DNA of 64,000 nucleotides from Chlorella sorokiniana (GCA_025917655.1 CP084611.1:2294001-2358000); one strand, 5' to 3'; counted from the stretch's first letter, positions 46,604 to 59,502 are shown. Notes: generated from the sequence alone by a model not told the origin. Translations and numbers: made by a program.

Positions 46604-47436
46604 GGCGGCTGTGCAGGCGGGAAGCGCTGCTGCGCCCAGGCTGGCCAGGCTGCAACCGCGCCGCACACCGCTCCTGGCCTGCCGCCCTGCTGCCCTTCAA
46701 CGTTCAGCACACGCAAGGCCGCGCCGCAGCTCCCTTCCACTGCCTGTAAGACGAGCAAATGTCGATATGTTGCGCTGAGGAATGATGAACGGGAAGCACA
46801 TTTGAGCGTTAACTTGCAGCTGGCATGAACTGCGTGCCAGGCAAGGAGGGTAGGTCAACAAGAGCGCATTGGGCTATGTGCAGATTTACCTGCTCATTGA
46901 AGGTCAGGCAGGTCCACGCGGCTCGTGTATCCTGCCCGTGTATCCCCCCGTCCACCACGTCAAGCTGGGTGGGCCTGCCTCTGCATGTCCCGGAGCAGCT
47001 GTGTTTCAGAAACAGACTGCAATGTAAGGGCGAATTGAAAGGAGAGAGGCTGATAACAAATAGAGTCAGTAGACAGGCTGGGGGATGATGCACAGCACAA
47101 AGTGACACCTGGGCAGGTGGTGTCGTGGGTTGGGTGGGAGTCTGGTGGGAGTTGGGGGCTTGCATCAGACTGAGAGCTTTCATCCATATTCTGTCAGGAA
47201 CTACCTCTCACTGTTTCTCTCCAGAATCGCTGTTCGAGCGGCACAGCGAGTTCTCCGCGTCTTGTTGTCGCACTGCCGCTCGTCACAGGCGGCCTCTCGC
47301 CTATCCCTGCTGTGGCATCTCCTCAGCCTAATTCGCGCGATTCGTTCATAAACAAGCAGAACGACGCGTCCTGGGGCTTGAGGAGCAGCGCGGAGGCGGT
47401 CCCCCTCGCCAGAGCTGCGTTTGAGGAGCAGCAGGG
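46604..47436. other. 3' UTR of RPL9 and promoter/5' UTR of the MscS-like gene
   Basis: The region lies between two plus-strand genes and contains the RPL9 poly(A) signal. The part after 47000 has lower GC. No further gene is seen. Confidence 0.4.
46745..46749 (+). terminator. TGTAA poly(A) signal of RPL9
   Basis: It lies 142 nt after the RPL9 stop. Confidence 0.55.
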
Positions 47437-50400
47437 ATGGAGGGACACGAGAGAGACGCCAGCATTGATGCTGCAGGCGGAATGGCCGGGAGCAGGGCAC
47501 CCCGGCCAGCAGGTGGTGGCAGCTTGCCGCCCAAGCCGCCGCCGCCGCCCAGGCGTGCGGGCACACTGCAGCTCAACTCCTACGTCAGCGAACCGCCCAG
47601 CGCCCTGGCCATGATGAAGACCTACGCGCAGGAGCTGTTGCAGAAGGAATCTGCCGACAAGCTGCAGCGCGAAGCTTCAATTTGCGGGGACATCCCCGCC
47701 GCTGGGGCAGGTCCCGCGCTGAACGGGAGCGCGGGCGGGCTCTCGGACATCGAGCTGCCTGCGCTCAAGCTGGACAAGGGCCCGCTGGATCGGCCCCCAC
47801 TTCCAGCTGGGGGCCACCATTGGCACGCCGCGTGCAGCGGCCACCCCGTGGAGGCCCCCACACCGCACCGCAGCAGAGCCGGGCTGCGCTCCTCCATTGG
47901 TGCGTGGCGGCGCTGCGTGCTGCAAGCGCGGACGCCCGCGCCTAGCGCCCTCGCCAGCCTGTCATGCACGCGCCGCGGTGGCATGGCAGGCATTCGCCGT
48001 CGAGGTGGCGCTTGTACCGGCGAGCTTCCCACAAGCACCTGCCGCCCACCCCCACCCCCTCCCACCCCGCACAGGTTGGGTCACCTCCAACGCCAGCCCC
48101 AGCGCAGCCAGCGAGGTGGTGCTGGAGCACCGCGTTGCCGGCGACCTCATCATGCCCGCCGCCACAGTGCAGGCGGCCATGGTGGCAAACGGCAGCCTGG
48201 CCCCCGCGAGCCTCGGCGCCGACCGCTGCTGCGCACCAAGTCGCTGGCGCCCGCCGGCGGCCCGTCCTCGGTGTCCGGCACCGCCAAGCCAGGCGATGCC
48301 GCCGCCTCCCCCATGAAGGCGCGGCCGCCCCCAGCGAGTCGGACCACGGCCGGGTGAGAGGCTGGGCGGTTGGGGGTGGGGGTGGGGGCTGCTTGTCTGC
48401 ATGCTCTGCTCCAGCCCACCTCCTCTGTATGCTCGCCGCCCACCCCGCTCTCTCTGGGCACCGCCCGTGAACAGCCCCGTGGCACCTGCCACCTCCCTGC
48501 CACCAACATCTCCATCCCTGGCGCCGCACCCCAAACCTCCCACCACCTCCCCACATGGCTGCTGGCAGGGCGACGACATGGAGTCGCTCGACTACGAGGG
48601 GCAGTACAAGCCGTGGTACCGCAAGAAGAAGTTCTGGCTCATCACAGGGCCCCTGCTCATCACGCTGGCCTTCATCCTGGCGGTGGGTTGGGAGTTGGGG
48701 GTTGGGGGGAGTGGGTGAAAGACTGGCGATGAGGATGTGCGGCAACTGGGAATGCGAATGCGTCGGCGTGGGTGTTGGGGAGGGGTGTGTGGGGGCGGCG
48801 GCTGTGCTGCGATGGGCTTGCAGGAGCGAGGCTGGGCAGGAGGCAGCAGGAGCAAGGCTGGTGTGCCTGCTCCGCTGGCCAACCCGCGTGTTGTCGCCCC
48901 CACCCCACCCCCAGGGCGTGCTGTACCTTGTGTATGGCAACGACGCGCGCGTGGGCCAGTTCCAGCTCTGGCGCATCTGCTTCTTCATCGCGGGTCTGCC
49001 CCTCATCTGGTGGGCGGGCCGTCTGTTCATGGACGGTGTGGTGTGGGGCGTGGAGCGCACCATGTTCACCTGGCAGAATGCGCTCTACTACTGCTACGCC
49101 GTGCGGGTGGGCGTCAGCGGGGGAGGAGTTGGGGGCGGCCACCAACAGTGGCGCACAGGTCCGGTCAGCGGCGTGACAGCTTGCTGCCGGCAAGCGCGGC
49201 CCAGCGGTGCGGGCGTTGCAGTCGGCGGGCACTTGTGGTGGGGCCACGCCCTAGCGACTCGGGCAGTGTGTGCTTGTGAGCGGGCGGGAGCGGGGGGGAG
49301 GGGGCCTTGGGCACGGCCCCCTGTCCCCGGCCCTGGTAGCTGGCTGAGGTAGGCCCCCCCGACCCTCCCCCACCCTTAGCGCCCCATGGCCAACGTGATC
49401 CGCGCCGCGCTGACCACGGGCTGGTGGGCGCTGATGATGAAGGCGGGGGCGGGGGACATGAACAGCACGCTGGCCACCTGGTACAACAACGTGCTCAAGG
49501 CGAGTGGCTTCGTGTGTGTGTTTGTGTGTGGGGAGGGGGTGGGGGGGGGGGGAGGGGGGTGGGGCACGCGCGTCGATTCCAGAACCAGGCCTGCCCACCT
49601 TGATGGCGTCGGAATTGTGATGGTTTATGACTGCCCCACCGCTGTGCTTCCTTGGCTGAGCCGGCCTTCCACCTGATGCCCCACCCTCACCCCCACCCCC
49701 GCTTGGCCGCCCTGTCCGCGCAGGTGCTGGGCTGCCTGACTCTCTTCATGACCGCCAACCTGCTCAAGGTGCTGTTTGCCAAGATGATGGCCTCCAAGTT
49801 CAACCAGCACTCGCACTATGAGAAGATGCACCAGTCGCTGAAGCGGGTGGGCGGCGGGAGAAGCTGGGGGAGCTGGCGGGCAGCCCTCCAGCTGCGACAG
49901 CGGCTGCCTGGCCCTGGATGGACGCCGCTGCCGGTCGGTCTGGCGGCCCCGCACGCCGCCCTGCGTGCCTGCTGACAGCCCCGCTGCCGCCTGCCCCGCG
50001 CGCCCTGCAGGAGTACTTGCTGCACCTGATGCTGCAGCCGCGCCAGCGCTATAGCGAGTTTGAGGATCTGGATGAGGGGAGTGAGGAGCTTGAGGGCGGG
50101 TTCAAGGGCGAGGACGAGGACGAGGGCAGGCTGCTGACGTCGCGATCAGGTGGGCGGGCGGGGAGGGGCGGCGGCGTGCGTGGGCAGGCTGGCAGCTGGC
50201 AGCCGCGCCCATGCAGACGGTGGTGTGGAGCCGGGCCGCCATGGTGCGGCCGACGAGCCAGCCTGTGCCACGCATCCCCGCCTCCCCCTCGCCCCCGCAG
50301 AGCCACTCCCCCTCCACCGCCCGACAAGTACCGCACTCTGGGCCGGCTGCTGCGGCGCAGCTCCCACGCCGTGCTGATGCACAAGAGCAGCCCGGAAACG

Positions 50401-53378
50401 AAGAAGAGCGGCAGCAAGAGGTTCAAGGTGGGTGGGCGCTCAGTGGGCGAGCGGCGGCTGCGCGGCGCCTGGCTGCCGGCGTGCCGGTGCGGCTGCGCTG
50501 CGCTCGACCCCTTGTCGGCGGCGCGCTCTCGCCGCCGACACCGGCCCGCGGCGTGCGGCGGTGCAGGGCCTGTTCTGGCGGGGCAGCCAGAAGGACCTGC
50601 ACGCCATCGAGGAGGGGGAGGAGGAGGCGGGGGCGGCGGCCAGGCCAGCCAGGCGGCCCTGCCCCCGGACGCTGTGGCGCTGGACATGGACGGCGGCAAC
50701 ACGCTGCCAGCTGGGCGCCAGGCGCTGCCTCGGGAGCAGCCCGCGGACATCCCCCGCTGTGCGGGTGCGGGTGGCGGGGCCCGGCACCGCCACCCCCTCC
50801 TCCATCCCGGCCTCCCGCCAAGCAGCAGGCCTCACCCTCCAAGCAGCCTGCCGGCTCGCCGCTCACCAAGCTGCAGCGCATGCGCAGCGAGGCCATGGAG
50901 GCGGCGCGGCTGGAGGCGGCGGCGCTGCCCACCCCCACCCCTCGGTGCATGGCGGCACCGCCGCGGCGGCGGCCATGCGGCGCCTCAGCGGCGAGAGCGA
51001 GGCGCGGCGCGACGGCGTCAGCCGCGACGCCAGCCTGGTGGGGGCCAAGGCTGCCTCCCGCGCGCTGCGCCCGCCCCCACAGCGCACCGGCTCCATGGCC
51101 TCCATGTCGCAGCGCTCGGCGCAGCCCGCTCAGCCGCCGCTGCCGAAGGTGCGGGCATGTGGGAGGTGTGCGTGTGCGTGCTTTGTGAAGGACAGGGTTC
51201 CCAGTTCAGCCCAGTTCCATTGCCGCCTTTGACCACCCAGGACCCCCACCCCCTGCAGCCGCTGCTGCACCACTCCTCCTCCCTGAGCACCAGCAGCACC
51301 CACCGCCAGCTGATGGCGCTGCGCATGTCCAAGATGGAGAAGTACATCCGCAAGCACGCGCTGGAGGTGACGTTCAAGGACGTGCTGAGCCGCACCGAGC
51401 GCAGCGAGCAGGTGACCAGCGAGCTGGAGGCCAAGAAGCTGGGCTTCTACCTGTACCACAACGTCAAGGCAGACTACGACAGGCAAGCCGGGGGCAGCGC
51501 TGCGGCCTGGAGGGGCGGCAGTTGAGAGGACGGCCCCGCACGGCTACCTCCCAGGCTGCCAACGAGCCGCCGCCGCCCCGCCCCCCTTCCTGCAGGGAGT
51601 ACATCGTGCTGGAGGACCTGGAGCAGTTTTTGTCGGAGAAGGACGCCAAGTCTGGCATGGACATGCTGGACGCGGACGGCAACGGGCGCGTCAACGTGCA
51701 GGAGTGCTGCGCCGCCATCGCCCGCGTCTTCCTGGACCGCAAGAACCTGGCCGCCTCCCTCAAGGACGCCAAGTCCATCGTGCGCACCCTGGAGGCCGTC
51801 ATTGGCGTCTTCCTCCACGTCCTCTTCTTCTTCATCTACCTCCTCATCTGGGACGTGGACGTGCTCAAGGCCTGGGCAGGCTTCGCATCCCTCTTCCTGG
51901 GTGCGCGCGCAGCACCGGCAGGAGGGGGCGGCGCACAGCGCTGACAGCACAAGGACAAGGGGGCGGGGCGCCCGGCTGACAGCAGCGCCCGCGTGCCTCT
52001 GCGGAGCGCCCCGCCTGCTGACGCCGTGCAGGCTGACACGCCGCGCACCTGGCCCCGCCGCCCCGCAGGCTTCTCCTTCGTCTTCGGCAACTCCATCCGC
52101 ACCACCTGTGGGCAACGGGCGGAGGGGCGCATGCCGCTGCGGTTTGGCCGTGCTGCCGTGCTGTCCAGGCCAAGCCTGCTTCATCTGCATGCCCTCCACC
52201 TTTCCCCCCTCCTCCCCCCCCCACCAGACGAGAACGTGGTGTTCCTGTTTGTGGTGCACCCGTACGACGTGGGGAGGCCATCGTGCTGGACGGCGACCAG
52301 CACACGGTGGAGGAGATCCACCTCTCCTTCACCGTGCTGGCCAACCCGTGGGGGCAGAGGGTGAGGGGGCGCAGCGGTGGCGGGGCTGGCCACGGGAAGC
52401 GCACGCTCCCCGTCCCAGCCGGGCCTGGTGGCTGTGCCGCGCCTGCACCCGCCGTCCGTTCCTGGCTCCACCGCGCTGCACCTCCCCTTGACCCCCCAGG
52501 TGTGGTACCCCAACGAGAAGCTGCGCATCGTCCCCTTCATGAACATCTCGCACAGCGGCGCGCGCGGCGAGGTCCTGAAGGTGCGTGCGGGGTGGGCGCG
52601 TGTGCGGCCTCCCTACCGCCCCCTGCACCCAGCCATCCACCTCCCCCGGAACCCACCGGCTGCTCACCCGCCTGGCCCTTGCGCTGCCCCACCCACCCAC
52701 CCCCACACAGGTTCTGGTGGACATGAGCACGCCGCCCTCGGTGCTGGACGAGGTGCGCGCCGCCGTTGAGCGCGTGCATCGCGAACACCCCAAGGAGTTC
52801 ACCTCAGCCTGCGCCGTCAACCTGTCGGCGGCGGTTGAGCCGATGAAGATGACGCTGGTGGTGCGCAAGGGGTTGTGGGGGGGGAACCTGCGGTGCCTGG
52901 CGGCCCCTGCATCGTGTCACCTCGCCTGCCCCTCCAGGCAGCGGCGTGTGCAGGCGTGCGCCCTGCAGCAGCCAGCAGCGCACCCACGCAGCCTGCTTGT
53001 GCGCGCGTTCCCCCGCCCTCCAGGCATGGTGGGAGTACAGCCACTCTGGCGCCGACGTCGGCCGCATGGGGCGCGCGCGCACAAAGATCTACGCAGCCGT
53101 GTCGGAGACGCTCATGCGGCTGGGCGTCAGGTGGGGTGGGGTGGGGGCGTGCGCGCGGGCGGCCGCATGCAGGGGAGGTAATCAGTGTTGCAAAGCTGCA
53201 CATGCTGCCACCGTGCCCCCGCCGCTCCAGCCTGGCTCGACCTTGCGCCCGCGTACCGTGCAGGTACACCTGGCCTGCCACCCAGGATGCGTCGGGAGCG
53301 GCGCCCACGCCGGCAGCTGTTGGGGCCGCCACCAACATTGCCGTGATGGGTCTGGGTGTGGACAAGAAGCAACAATGA
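47437..53378 (+). CDS. MscS-like mechanosensitive ion channel with EF-hand
   Basis: About 17 exons, ending with 51241-51482, 51596-51900, 52069-52107, 52228-52360, 52500-52580, 52711-52860, 53024-53130, 53264-53378. A long polar N-terminus precedes several membrane spans (KKFWLITGPLLITLAFILAG; FQLWRICFFIAGLPLIWWAG; VLGCLTLFMTANLLKVLFAK). A large cytosolic loop (about 50100-51150) is acidic and Ser-rich. Then comes an EF-hand loop, DADGNGRVNVQE, with ligands at positions 1, 3, 5, 9 and 12. The MscS core follows: VFLHVLFFFIYLLIWDVDVL, GFSFVFGNSIRTTYENVVFL and FVVHPYDVGEAI, then the beta domain (WYPNEKLRIVPFMNISHSG). It should open under membrane tension and may be tuned by Ca2+, as in EF-hand MscS proteins of fission yeast. 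Two GC donors (after 49499 and 51482) are phase-supported. Indels occur near 52275, in exon 50301-50427 and in the loop. Confidence 0.88.
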
Positions 53379-53839
53379 GCCTGAGCCTGACGAGAACTTG
53401 GCAGTCGGCCGGCTGGCATCAGCCCGCCTGCCACACCACAACCTGCGGACACCGCACTGATGCAGCTGCCATGTTGAATTGATGCCCTGTATTTGATGCC
53501 CCTTCTTCATTTCCGCTTCCCTTCTTGCTGTCCTTTTGTTCCCCTTCTTGCCCTCCTTTTGTGCTGATCGAACTGTTAACTGCGCCTTCAATCAAGGACC
53601 TCTTGGCTTGCCAATGGCCAGATCGAGGCCAGCAGGCCTTGCCAGGGCCCTGGCTGCGCGCTGCTCAGCGGGGGGCATGCAGTGGCTTAGAAAGACACAG
53701 GCAATCATCGCAGGCAGGAGCGCCCGTGCAGGGGCGCTGTCGCTGCTGGGTGCAGAAGAGCGCTGACAGAACAACACGCTGTCGGCATGATGGCAGATGC
53801 GCGGGCGCCGCAGCTGGCAGCACACGGCCTGGCAGGTCG
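53379..53839. other. convergent 3' intergenic region
   Basis: About 460 bp separates the MscS-like stop from the ATP synthase d stop. A pyrimidine-rich, T-rich stretch lies at about 53500-53570. Nothing else is recognised. Confidence 0.4.
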
Positions 53840-55033
53840 CTACGCCACCATGAAGTGGTTCTTCTGGATCTCCTCGTCCACCTCCTGCAACCATGGCGGC
53901 CAGCAGGAGACACACAGGAAGTGTAGCTCAAGGCGCAGGACCAGCCCAACCGCAGCCGGAGGCCGCGCAGCCAGCGTGCAACGCGTGGGCGACGTGGCGG
54001 CTGCCTGGCCTCATGATCCACGCCCACGCACCTTCGCCAGCTCCGGATCCGCCGCCAGCTCATCGTCGATGGTGGTGGTGGCAATACGCTCCTTTTCCTT
54101 CTGGATGGCGGCAATCTCGGCCTGCACCGGAGCAGGGCGCAGCTGGCACGCGTTGGCTGGAAGTGCGTGGCGGCTGCAGCACGAAAGCACAGCAGCAGCC
54201 CAGGTCTGCATCATGCCGCACGACCCCAACACCCCCCACACCTCAATCTCCGCCATGCGCTTCTGCGAGGTGGCCACCAGCGCCTCCGCCTCCTTGTGCA
54301 GCGCCGTGAACTGGGCCTTGGCCTCCTGCAGGTCGGGGCCCTCGTACTTGGGCAGCTTCATGCCTGCAGGGGGCCAGGGGTCAAGCCAGGCGCAGAACCT
54401 CAGTCTCGGTTGTTCTCCGCAAGCAAGCCGGGCGTTAGGCATGATGGCCGAGACGCACGGCCCTGTGCCGGTGGGTAACCAGAATGGTACAGGTAACCAA
54501 AACTCGTGCCCCCAAAAGCAGCACGCTCACTCTCAAAGGTCTGCTTGAACTGGTCCACGAGCTTTGGGTCGATCTCCTTGCTCCACTGCGCCCAGTTGAT
54601 AGCAGGCTGGGGCTGCACGAAAATAATGCAGATCTGTTCAGAAAGGCACTCCAGCGGACAGGAGCGGACAGTGGCGGCGGGCTACTGGGCGACAAGCTGT
54701 GTGCAACTGCTCAATCCCCGCGCCCATCGCCTCACCGCCGCCATCTTGTTCAGCTTCTGGGTAATATCGACATATGCGCTGCGAAGCGTAGCCAGCTCCC
54801 GCTTCCCTTCGTCGCTGGTGACCAGCTCGGAGAGCTTGTCCCAAACCGTTGTTTGCGGGGCCACAGCGGCCTCCGCGAAACCCCGCTGCTGCTGCACCGC
54901 CAGGGCGCTGCCCTGCAAGGCGGAAGTGGTGGAGGGTCAGCAGGCTGGGAAACGTGTATACAGGGAGGGACATCTATGCATCGCGACCTATACTTACCCT
55001 GCGTGCCGCCCGGACGGCCAGGCTCCGCAGCAT
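53840..55033 (-). CDS. mitochondrial F1Fo-ATP synthase subunit d
   Basis: Minus-strand exons: 55033-54998, 54912-54736, 54612-54531, 54363-54242, 54121-54032, 53884-53840; every phase joins cleanly. A short presequence (MLRSLAVRAARR, then QQRGFAEAAVAPQ) suits mitochondrial import. The mature part shows the plant subunit d pattern: VTSDEGKRELATLRSAYVDI, PAINWAQWSKEIDPKLVDQF, MKLPKYEGPDL, helices rich in Glu and Lys (EIAAIQKEKERIATTTIDDE) and the ending DPELAKEVDEEIQKNHFM. Subunit d is part of the peripheral stalk linking F1 to Fo in the inner membrane. The first exon encodes only 12 residues. Confidence 0.88.
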
Positions 55034-55353
55034 GGCCGCGAACGAGTCCAACCCTTGCCGACCAGGCGCCCTCTGCTCGTCTGGATGGGCGCAACTATTA
55101 AAGGCGGTCGCTTTTGCGTGCAAGGGCTCCCGATCAGCGAGACACACGCCGTTAGCTGGTGTGCTGTGCTGATGGTGGTCATGCTGTGCGCGGCCGTGAG
55201 GCAGGGAACGGGATGTGGCACCCTCAAGCAAAGCAAGTTGTGTTGGCATGCTACCTTCGAGCTCTGCGCAGTCCACCCATGGCGTTAAATCTGTTTCGCA
55301 GTGACAGACAGTGCAGCAGAGCTGAAAGAACATGGTGCAGACGGTGCAGCCCG
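55034..55353. other. spacer between two minus-strand genes
   Basis: About 320 bp contains the 3' UTR of the molybdopterin synthase gene and the promoter of the ATP synthase d gene. No motif stands out. Confidence 0.35.
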
Positions 55354-55818
55354 CTATCCGCCGCTGATAGGCGGAATGACCGCCACTTCATCGCCAGCCT
55401 TCAACTGCTGCTCATCATCTGGTGCCATGTACTCCTGATTCAGACTCAAAACGAAGTTGCCCTGGAGCTCCTCCAGCTGAGGATACTGCAGTGCATGGGG
55501 TAGGCAATACGCACGGCCAGGCCCTCAGAAAGGTCATCCCTGCCCAGAACAGTGTCCAAAGCTGAATGTTGCAGGGGCCCCAGGTATCAATGCCACAGGC
55601 AGGGCACTGTCGGAGCATGCTGGTACTTGCATGAATTATGGTATGCCCTTGCCGTCGCACATCCTGCACCGCCACCACCCGCCCGTCACCCTCACCTCGT
55701 CAAGCAGACGCTGCATTAGTGTTTTGGTCGTGCCACCTGCCTCCAGCTTTAACAATGCCTCGCTTGTGCCCGAAAGCTCCCTACTTCGTGCAAAGAAGAG
55801 TACGCGCACTTCTACCAT
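55354..55818 (-). CDS. molybdopterin synthase sulfur carrier subunit (MoaD/CNX7/MOCS2A)
   Basis: Two minus-strand exons, 55818-55696 and 55485-55354, encode 84 residues, the usual length for this ubiquitin-like protein. The start [17 protein letters not shown], the middle [17 protein letters not shown] and the ending [14 protein letters not shown] are diagnostic. The C-terminal Gly-Gly is the site that becomes a thiocarboxylate and donates sulfur to precursor Z during molybdenum cofactor synthesis. The intron phase is 0 and no indel is needed. The frame is open further upstream, but MVEVRV matches the family start. Confidence 0.93.
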
Positions 55819-56469
55819 CTCCTCTTTGCGGCAATCCTCTCTTGCTCTGAACTGCCCGAATGCAGTATGCTGATGAATACGGAGATCCAAGGCCACTGGT
55901 GTGAGTAGCAGCGACCACAACTAACCCATGTGGGTGTGGTCCCCTCCTCAAGCAGGTCTCAAGTGGAATCAGGCACCTTCTTTCTGCCCCTCGCCGCTTG
56001 CCTTGCACTCAGTCAAGCAGCACACGACACTTAATGGATTGGAAGACCACTTCCGGACAATGCATCATGCAATGCAAGAGGGTTCTCCTGTTCCAAGCGG
56101 GAAGGATGCGAGCAGGCCCGCCAAGGTGCAATCAGTGTGGACGAATGGCAGTGTGGCAAGTGGGCTTGCATGGAGCGCGCACGAAGATAGCTGAGAGCGC
56201 GGTTGCTCAAAATGACGACACAGGGCGGCCGGCACAAAGGCAAAGGGCCGCGGCGGAGCGGCAGGGCCACCGCCCCACACAGCTGTTGAAAGGCGGGGTG
56301 ATAGCAGGGCGTGGGGGTAGTAAAATGAGTGGAAACAATGTCGAGGAGCAGGGGTAGGTGCGATGCAGGGCACCGCGGGTGGGCATGATTCATTCCAGCG
56401 CTGACAGTGTTTGAGGGCAGGCCTGACGCGGCAGCGTGGCGGGAGGCGCGGCAGAGGTGGCCGCCGCGC
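55819..56469. other. intergenic region between two minus-strand genes
   Basis: About 650 bp holds the promoter of the molybdopterin synthase gene and the 3' UTR of CYP710. No gene, repeat or clear poly(A) signal is recognised. Confidence 0.35.
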
Positions 56470-59400
56470 TCACTGCGAGCGGCGCTTGAAGGCGATGAGC
56501 GAGTCGTGGGGGTAGATGGTGGGCAGGTACTTCATCTTGTCTGCGGGGAGGGATGCAAGCGCCGGTGAGCGTGGCTGGCGCGCAGCCAGGCGCAGCGCGC
56601 GTGGCAGGAGGGGCAGGCTCAGGCGTGCGCGCACCCGAGTCTGTCGTGCGGGTGCGGGTCCAGTCCACCTCCAGGCTGAGGATGGCCAGGAAGAGGACCA
56701 GCTGGTTGATGGCGTACTCCTTGCCTGGGGGTCAGCGGCGCGGCGGGGTAGGGTTGGGTGCGGGGGTGGGCAGGGGCAGGCAGGCAGCCGTCGGCGAGCA
56801 AGGACCTCCCCCAAGCATGCGCCCCCAGCAACATGCGGCGCGGGGCGGCTGGGCCCCCCAACCCCAGTCGCTCACCCACGCAGTAGTGCGGCCCGTATCC
56901 AAAGGTGAGGAAGTTCTTGGCGTGCAGGATGTCCTCCTTGCGCTCCGGGCCCATGCGGTCGGGGTCAAAGCGCTCGGGCTCGGGCCAGCCCTGCAAGCAC
57001 GGCGCGCGTGGCCACCGTCAGGCTCTACGCCTCGGCTGTCGCGGCAGCAAGGGTGCCCAAGCTGGCAGCTCAGCCGGAGCATGGCCGCCGCCTGGCTGCT
57101 ACAGGTGTGCCGGGCCCCACGCCTGCCCAGCAGTGCAGCGCTCATCACAGGCCCCCTGCCGCCCCCACACCTGCATGTTGGCGGCGTTGATGGAGGGGGG
57201 AAGACGAGGGTGCCGCGGCGGATGGCGTACTCGTCGGTGAGCGGGTAGTCGGCGTAGGCCATCTGGGGCACCATGGGGGCGGGGGCGCGGTAGCGCAGGA
57301 TCTCCTTCACCACCTGCCGCGTGTAGGCCATCTCCCCCAGCACCTCGCCCGTCACGCGGGCGGAGGGGTCGGGCGCAGCCGCCGCTGCTCCTCCCGCACC
57401 CGCTCCAGCATGTGCGGGTTCTCCGCCATCAGCACCAGGCACCACACCAGCGACGCCGTGGACGCGTCCTGGCTGGCAAACAAAAAGTCGATCATGGCGT
57501 CCGCCATGCGCGCGATGGACGTGTGGCTGGGCGGCGGCTGCCCCGCCGCCTCCGCCTCTGCGATTTCCTCCAGGCACCGCTGGGCCCAGAAGTCCATGAG
57601 GCAGGCCGGCTCCTTGCCCGACTGCGGACAGGTGCAGCGCGACACCAAACGGCAGTCAGCAGGCACGGCGGGCGTGGCTGGCTGCATGCCGTGCCCGAAG
57701 CCCCTGCCTCGCACGCAGCGCAGACCCTCGGCTGCCATCCTTTGGTGGGCTGCTCCAGCAGCATCACCCGCAAGGGCCCGCACCCCGCACCTTGATGTGC
57801 TCGCGAGCGCGCTCGGCCGCCTGCTTCAGCACCTTGAAGATGTAGATGCGGCCCTTGCGCGCACGCCACACCGCCGTGCCGGGTAGGCAGACGGGGAAGG
57901 CCTGTGCATGGAAGAGGGGTGGGGTGGGGTTTGGGGGCAAGACAACGCCTTGGCAAGGAAGGGCCAACTCCGTGCAACCGGCCCGGGCGAGCACCCCGCG
58001 GCTGCGCTCCTGCCCGCTGCGGGCGCTGCGCACCAGGAAGCCGTCTGTCATGGCGTAGTAGGCGCGGGAGAAGTTCTGGCGCACCCCTGGACCGTCCAGG
58101 TACGGGCCCACAAACACATCCTGGCTGGTGGCCTGGTTCATATCCCTACGAGGAAGGCGCGCGAGGGACACACTCTCGTGATGCAGGCCGCCCAGCACAG
58201 GCCGGCCGGCAGGCCAGCGGGCCAGCGCGCCGGGGTTTCGCGCGACACAGAGCGCAGGCGTGCACCCCCTCCCACCCCTGTGTGCCCACCTGACAGCGTC
58301 CCGGATCTCCCGCGTGTCGGGCGTGTGCAGCCAGCGCTGCAGGTGGCCGCGGATGATGCCGTCCTGCAGCTGGATGTAGGTGGACAGCGCCTTGCGCGTG
58401 AAGAGCGACAGGAAGGACTTGCGGATGGCCTTGTGCTCGGGGCCGTGCAGGAAGGCGAGGTTGTTGGCGCCCAGGATGGTCTTGGCGCTGGGGTGCAGCA
58501 CCATCAGCATGCGCTCAGGGTCGTTCACCGCCATCAGCTCGCGGCACTTGTCTGCGCCGGGAGGGCGCAGGGGTGGGTGAGGGCCGGGTGGCGGGGCCCA
58601 GCGTGCAGCAGGGGGCAGGCCAAGACCTGGCGGCTGGCACAGGCATGGTGGTGGGAGGGTGGTGCGGGGGGCCAGGGGGCGCGCGCTGCCCTGGAGGCGG
58701 GGCCCAAGGGGGCTCTAGAGCGCGGCGCCGCGCACCCGCGTCCGTGACGGTGAGGATCATCTTGCCCGCCAGGCTGTTGTAGCTGTACCCGGGGTTGGTC
58801 ACGTTGGCGGCATCCTTCTGGCGCTCCCAGAAGCTGTACGGGTCCATCACCATCTCCACCAAGCCCCCCAAAAAGGGCGTCACACGCGAGGGACCCGGCA
58901 CCAGCTTGCCGTCCGTGCGCCGCCTGCAGAAGCAGAAGCAAGGATTGCAGGCGGTCAAACCGTGTGGCTGCCTTGCGGTGCACAGCCATTGCGCCAACAG
59001 GCGGGTTGCCGTGCAGACGCGCTGTGCCATGCGGCGTGGCCCTGAACAGCCCGCGCGGCAGTCGCGACAAACCTGGCCATATGAAAGCGCAGCTGCTCCC
59101 ACAGTGCGTAGGCACCGGTGGCAGCGCTGGCATACAGTAATAGCGAGCTGGCGCTAATCCCGGCCGTGGAGCCCAGGCCAACAAGGGTGTCGATGAGCGG
59201 CACGCCGGTGGCCACGCCAGCCGAGCCCTGCACAAGATGGCTGCCTTGTTATCAGAAACTGACTCTATGCCGGGCAATCTGCCGCACCAAACAGCGGGGG
59301 TGCACGCAAGGGCAGCGAACACGGGGCGCTGCCAGCCGGAAAGGAGGCAGCCGGCTGTTGCTGCCCGCTGCGGCTGGGAACATTTTATCGGCCGTCGCAC

Positions 59401-59502
59401 ATGCTGATTGCCTACAAGACGAGCCCAGACAGCGCGATAATGAATACCAGCCAGCACAATACTTGCCACTGCTTCAGCGGTGGTCCCGTTCAGCGCAGCC
59501 AT
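56470..59502 (-). CDS. CYP710: cytochrome P450, CYP710/ERG5-type sterol C-22 desaturase
   Basis: Ten minus-strand exons: 59502-59416, 59227-59073, 58923-58736, 58551-58290, 58145-58034, 57901-57791, 57621-57171, 56990-56876, 56724-56635, 56540-56470. A hydrophobic N-terminus anchors it in the ER. CYP710-like features are LVPGPSRVTPFLGGLVEMVM, HPSAKTILGANNLAFLHGPE, RKALSTYIQLQDGIIRGHLQ, the I-helix FLFASQDASTASLVW (DAST in place of the usual DT), the KEILRY form of ExxR, and the heme loop FGYGPHYCVG with its Cys ligand. The enzyme introduces the C-22 double bond of ergosterol- or stigmasterol-type sterols. Indels near 57373 and 57198 in the seventh exon are each fixed by one C. Exon 1 (MAALNGTTAEAVASIVLAG) is inferred from phase and a gtaggc donor and is less certain. 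Confidence 0.88.
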
